Positions 4,677-6,561 of a DNA stretch of 6,561 nucleotides are shown here, piece after piece. The notes beneath the pieces were generated by a model. It worked only from the letters and a program-made list of their open reading frames with translations, was not told the origin of the DNA and did not search any database. Made by a program: the position numbers and the translations under genes. How positions within the stretch are numbered: the first letter of the stretch is position 1; each line of letters begins with the position of its first letter. The stretch is from Bacteroidota bacterium. Its GTDB lineage: Bacteria; Bacteroidota; Ignavibacteria; Ignavibacteriales; Ignavibacteriaceae. The DNA lies in the NCBI GenBank assembly GCA_021790055.1, contig JAJYIL010000084.1, forward strand, positions 1 to 6,561, in the 5' to 3' direction.

Positions 4677-6561
4677 CTAATTCATGGAGACTTTAATCGG
4701 TTCATCCCTCCGCGCTGCAAATTGTTTAACATAATTTTCCCATAGTTCTGCAGTAGTAAAATCGCCGCTTCTGTTCCAGCATGCGCCGAAATAATACGTG
4801 AAGGACTTGCCAACTTTGGCTTTTGCAATAGCAAGCAGGCTGCGAATTGCCGGCGCGCCTTCTACAATCGGCTGCGGAACTACAGCATGAATAATCGAAT
4901 CCGGCAATTTTGGGTTGTCGCTCGTAAACTCTTCAACGCTTCCTTTTTGAAGAAGAATAGCAACGCCGATTCTGCCTTTAGGTTTGTCTTCTGGCTGCCA
5001 GTAGGTCATCCAGCCTTCTTTCTTATTTGTACCGATATCTTCGTGTCCGTTGGGTCCGCATGAGCGTTCAGCAAGACCTACACCAATCGTAAGCAGAGTA
5101 TTTCTATCGCTTGTAAAAATGTTTTCGCATTTATTCATCCATGAACCGGCATCAATGCTGATTCTTCTTACTTCGGAAACTGTTCTTCCGTTTCCGGCGT
5201 TCCAGGAACTGTAAGTCAATTCAAACACGGAGCGGATTGGACCGGTAGTAATAAGCTTCCATTTAGAATAATTTTTTGAAACGTAAAGATTCTTACCATC
5301 CCATATGCCCAGCCCGCCGTCTCCGCGGCTTGTACCTACTTTGTAATCATCCATCGCAGTGCCGTTATCGTTGTGGTAGTCGCCGGTTTTATATAATTTA
5401 TTTACGATTAGCTGACGGTTACTCTTTATCCAAACATCCATACCGCTGCTCGTTAGTGCTTCGGCTCCAGCGGTCATTAATTTAGGACCATATGCGCGGA
5501 AGGCAATGCGGTCGCTTTCCCAGGCAAAATCATCGTAGCGTTCCGGAACGTAACGGGCATATGTCTTTATAATCGGATTAGGTACAGCCGGCAGTTTTGA
5601 TGCATCCAGGATAAAATAAGTCCTGGTATCGCGTGGAGCCAAATCCACCTGGAAAAGTAATTTATCCGGTTGAGACTTGCCTTCAGAAGAATAAGTCTGG
5701 GAGTCAAGAATGCGCGACGATAATCCATCCATAACTGCAAATTCACCTGATGCAGGATTAAGATGAAGTCGCGCGGCGACTTTTGATAAATTTAATTCAA
5801 CAGTTTCACAGCTACGGTAAAAGCCTGCCGGGTTAGAAACTTTGACTTTTACTGCTTTAGTATTATATAATACCGACATTCTGTAAACTTCACTGCCAGC
5901 AAGTAAGAAAGCGCCGGTGCCATATACTTCAGTAGAATTAGGATCGAATTTCTGCGGATCGCCTCCAATCGGCTGAACGTGAGTGAACTTACCATCCGCA
6001 TTAACACAATTGGTAAGTGCAGACCAGGCTTTCAGAACAGCAGGTTCAAATTGTTTTTTATTTAGGATTCCTTGATTAACTCCCCAGGCTAACGCATAAG
6101 TAATAAACCCCGAGCCGCTTGTTTCTTTTTCAGGATAATCTTTCGGATCGAGAAGACTTGCATGCCAGAGACCTCCGGGTTGTTGAAGCGTTAATATTTT
6201 ATCAGCCATTTGCTTGAATAACTTTTCGAAATTCTGTCTTCCATGATAATTATCCGGTATGGACTGAAGCATACGAACTGTACCAGCCAAAACCCAGCCG
6301 TTGCCGCGGCTCCAAAAGACCTTCTTACCATTAGGCTCATGCTTGTCAAAGTACCTGCTGTCCCGGTAATACAAATGTTCTGTCTTATCGTAAAGATAGT
6401 CTGATGTTCTCCACCAGTTCTTCACTGCAAAATCAAGATAGGTTTTATTTCCGGTAGCGGCATAAAGGCGAGCCCATGTAGGCGGCGCCATAAAAAGCGC
6501 ATCGCACCAAGACCAAACATCAAGCTTTTTGTCTCCCGGCTGATCGAAGTCCAAACTTTCT
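4677..6561 (-). CDS. GH105-like unsaturated glycuronyl hydrolase fused to DUF4861 (5' partial)
   Basis: The frame runs off the right edge (E-S-L-D-F-D upstream of the fragment), so the true start and probably a signal peptide plus early barrel helices lie outside; a TTG at 6554 is not the start. Counting from that Leu as 1, residues 1-225 are the C-terminal part of an (alpha/alpha)6 barrel of the GH105/GH88 type: WSWCDALFMAPP (Asp18, candidate for the catalytic acid), then FWSRGNGWV (81-88), GGLWHASLLD (127-136) and SGSGFITYALAWG (146-158). These enzymes release unsaturated uronic acids left by pectin, rhamnogalacturonan or ulvan lyases. Residues about 236-625 match DUF4861: a beta-rich start (VKVSNPAGFYRSCETVEL), then RYVPERYDDFAWESDRIAF (335-353), GDYHNDNGTAMDDY (391-404), GTSRGDGGLGIWDG (407-420) and YYFGACWNRSGDF (587-599). 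DUF4861 has no function I can state. The product is probably periplasmic or exported (inference). It ends at TAG 4679-4677, before the serine hydrolase. Confidence 0.85.
   Translation of the reverse strand, partial: ESLDFDQPGDKKLDVWSWCDALFMAPPTWARLYAATGNKTYLDFAVKNWWRTSDYLYDKTEHLYYRDSRYFDKHEPNGKKVFWSRGNGWVLAGTVRMLQSIPDNYHGRQNFEKLFKQMADKILTLQQPGGLWHASLLDPKDYPEKETSGSGFITYALAWGVNQGILNKKQFEPAVLKAWSALTNCVNADGKFTHVQPIGGDPQKFDPNSTEVYGTGAFLLAGSEVYRMSVLYNTKAVKVKVSNPAGFYRSCETVELNLSKVAARLHLNPASGEFAVMDGLSSRILDSQTYSSEGKSQPDKLLFQVDLAPRDTRTYFILDASKLPAVPNPIIKTYARYVPERYDDFAWESDRIAFRAYGPKLMTAGAEALTSSGMDVWIKSNRQLIVNKLYKTGDYHNDNGTAMDDYKVGTSRGDGGLGIWDGKNLYVSKNYSKWKLITTGPIRSVFELTYSSWNAGNGRTVSEVRRISIDAGSWMNKCENIFTSDRNTLLTIGVGLAERSCGPNGHEDIGTNKKEGWMTYWQPEDKPKGRIGVAILLQKGSVEEFTSDNPKLPDSIIHAVVPQPIVEGAPAIRSLLAIAKAKVGKSFTYYFGACWNRSGDFTTAELWENYVKQFAARRDEPIKVSMN

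Noticed and set aside
5276..5485. Plus-strand 69-residue open frame inside the GH105-DUF4861 gene
   Set aside because: It is antisense to conserved DUF4861 motifs, Arg/Cys-rich and without a ribosome site; a shadow.

Overview
This window looks like a chromosomal segment, fairly AT-rich, from the Bacteroidota/Ignavibacteriota (Chlorobi-group) part of the tree. The guess rests on protein types: a DUF1858/DUF2249 plus heme-copper-oxidase-like operon, and a GH105-DUF4861 polysaccharide enzyme beside a periplasmic serine hydrolase. No rRNA or marker gene is present, so the lineage is inference.

Left half (1-3033, plus strand): a tightly packed operon that enters from the left edge. The first bases are the tail of an upstream gene whose last residues resemble a DUF2249 C-terminus. 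Next come a DUF1858 + two-copy DUF2249 soluble protein (68-883), a roughly 12-helix membrane protein related to heme-copper oxidase subunit I/NnrS (886-2250), a DUF59/MIP18-type Fe-S assembly factor (2277-2573), and a small four-helix oxidase-subunit-I-like protein (2577-3033). The small one is broken by a one-base frameshift near a T6 run at 2862-2867. Gaps are 2-26 bases, so co-transcription is likely. Domain types point to heme/Fe-S handling or the nitric-oxide/denitrification response, but no gene here has a proven activity. This cassette is the best candidate for an under-described system.

Boundary (2981-3048): a 15-bp inverted repeat with a 4-base bulge straddles the true stop of the last operon gene and ends five bases before the stop of the convergent gene. 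It may be a 3'-end RNA structure or the scar of a rearrangement or assembly join.

Right half (3053-6561, minus strand): two co-oriented genes. The first transcribed is a 5'-truncated (window edge) GH105-like unsaturated glycuronyl hydrolase fused to DUF4861. After 172 bases comes an exported serine hydrolase of the class C beta-lactamase/penicillin-binding family with SxxK, YSN and HSG motifs. Together they suggest a polysaccharide (pectin- or ulvan-like uronate polymer) utilisation region, unrelated in function to the left operon.
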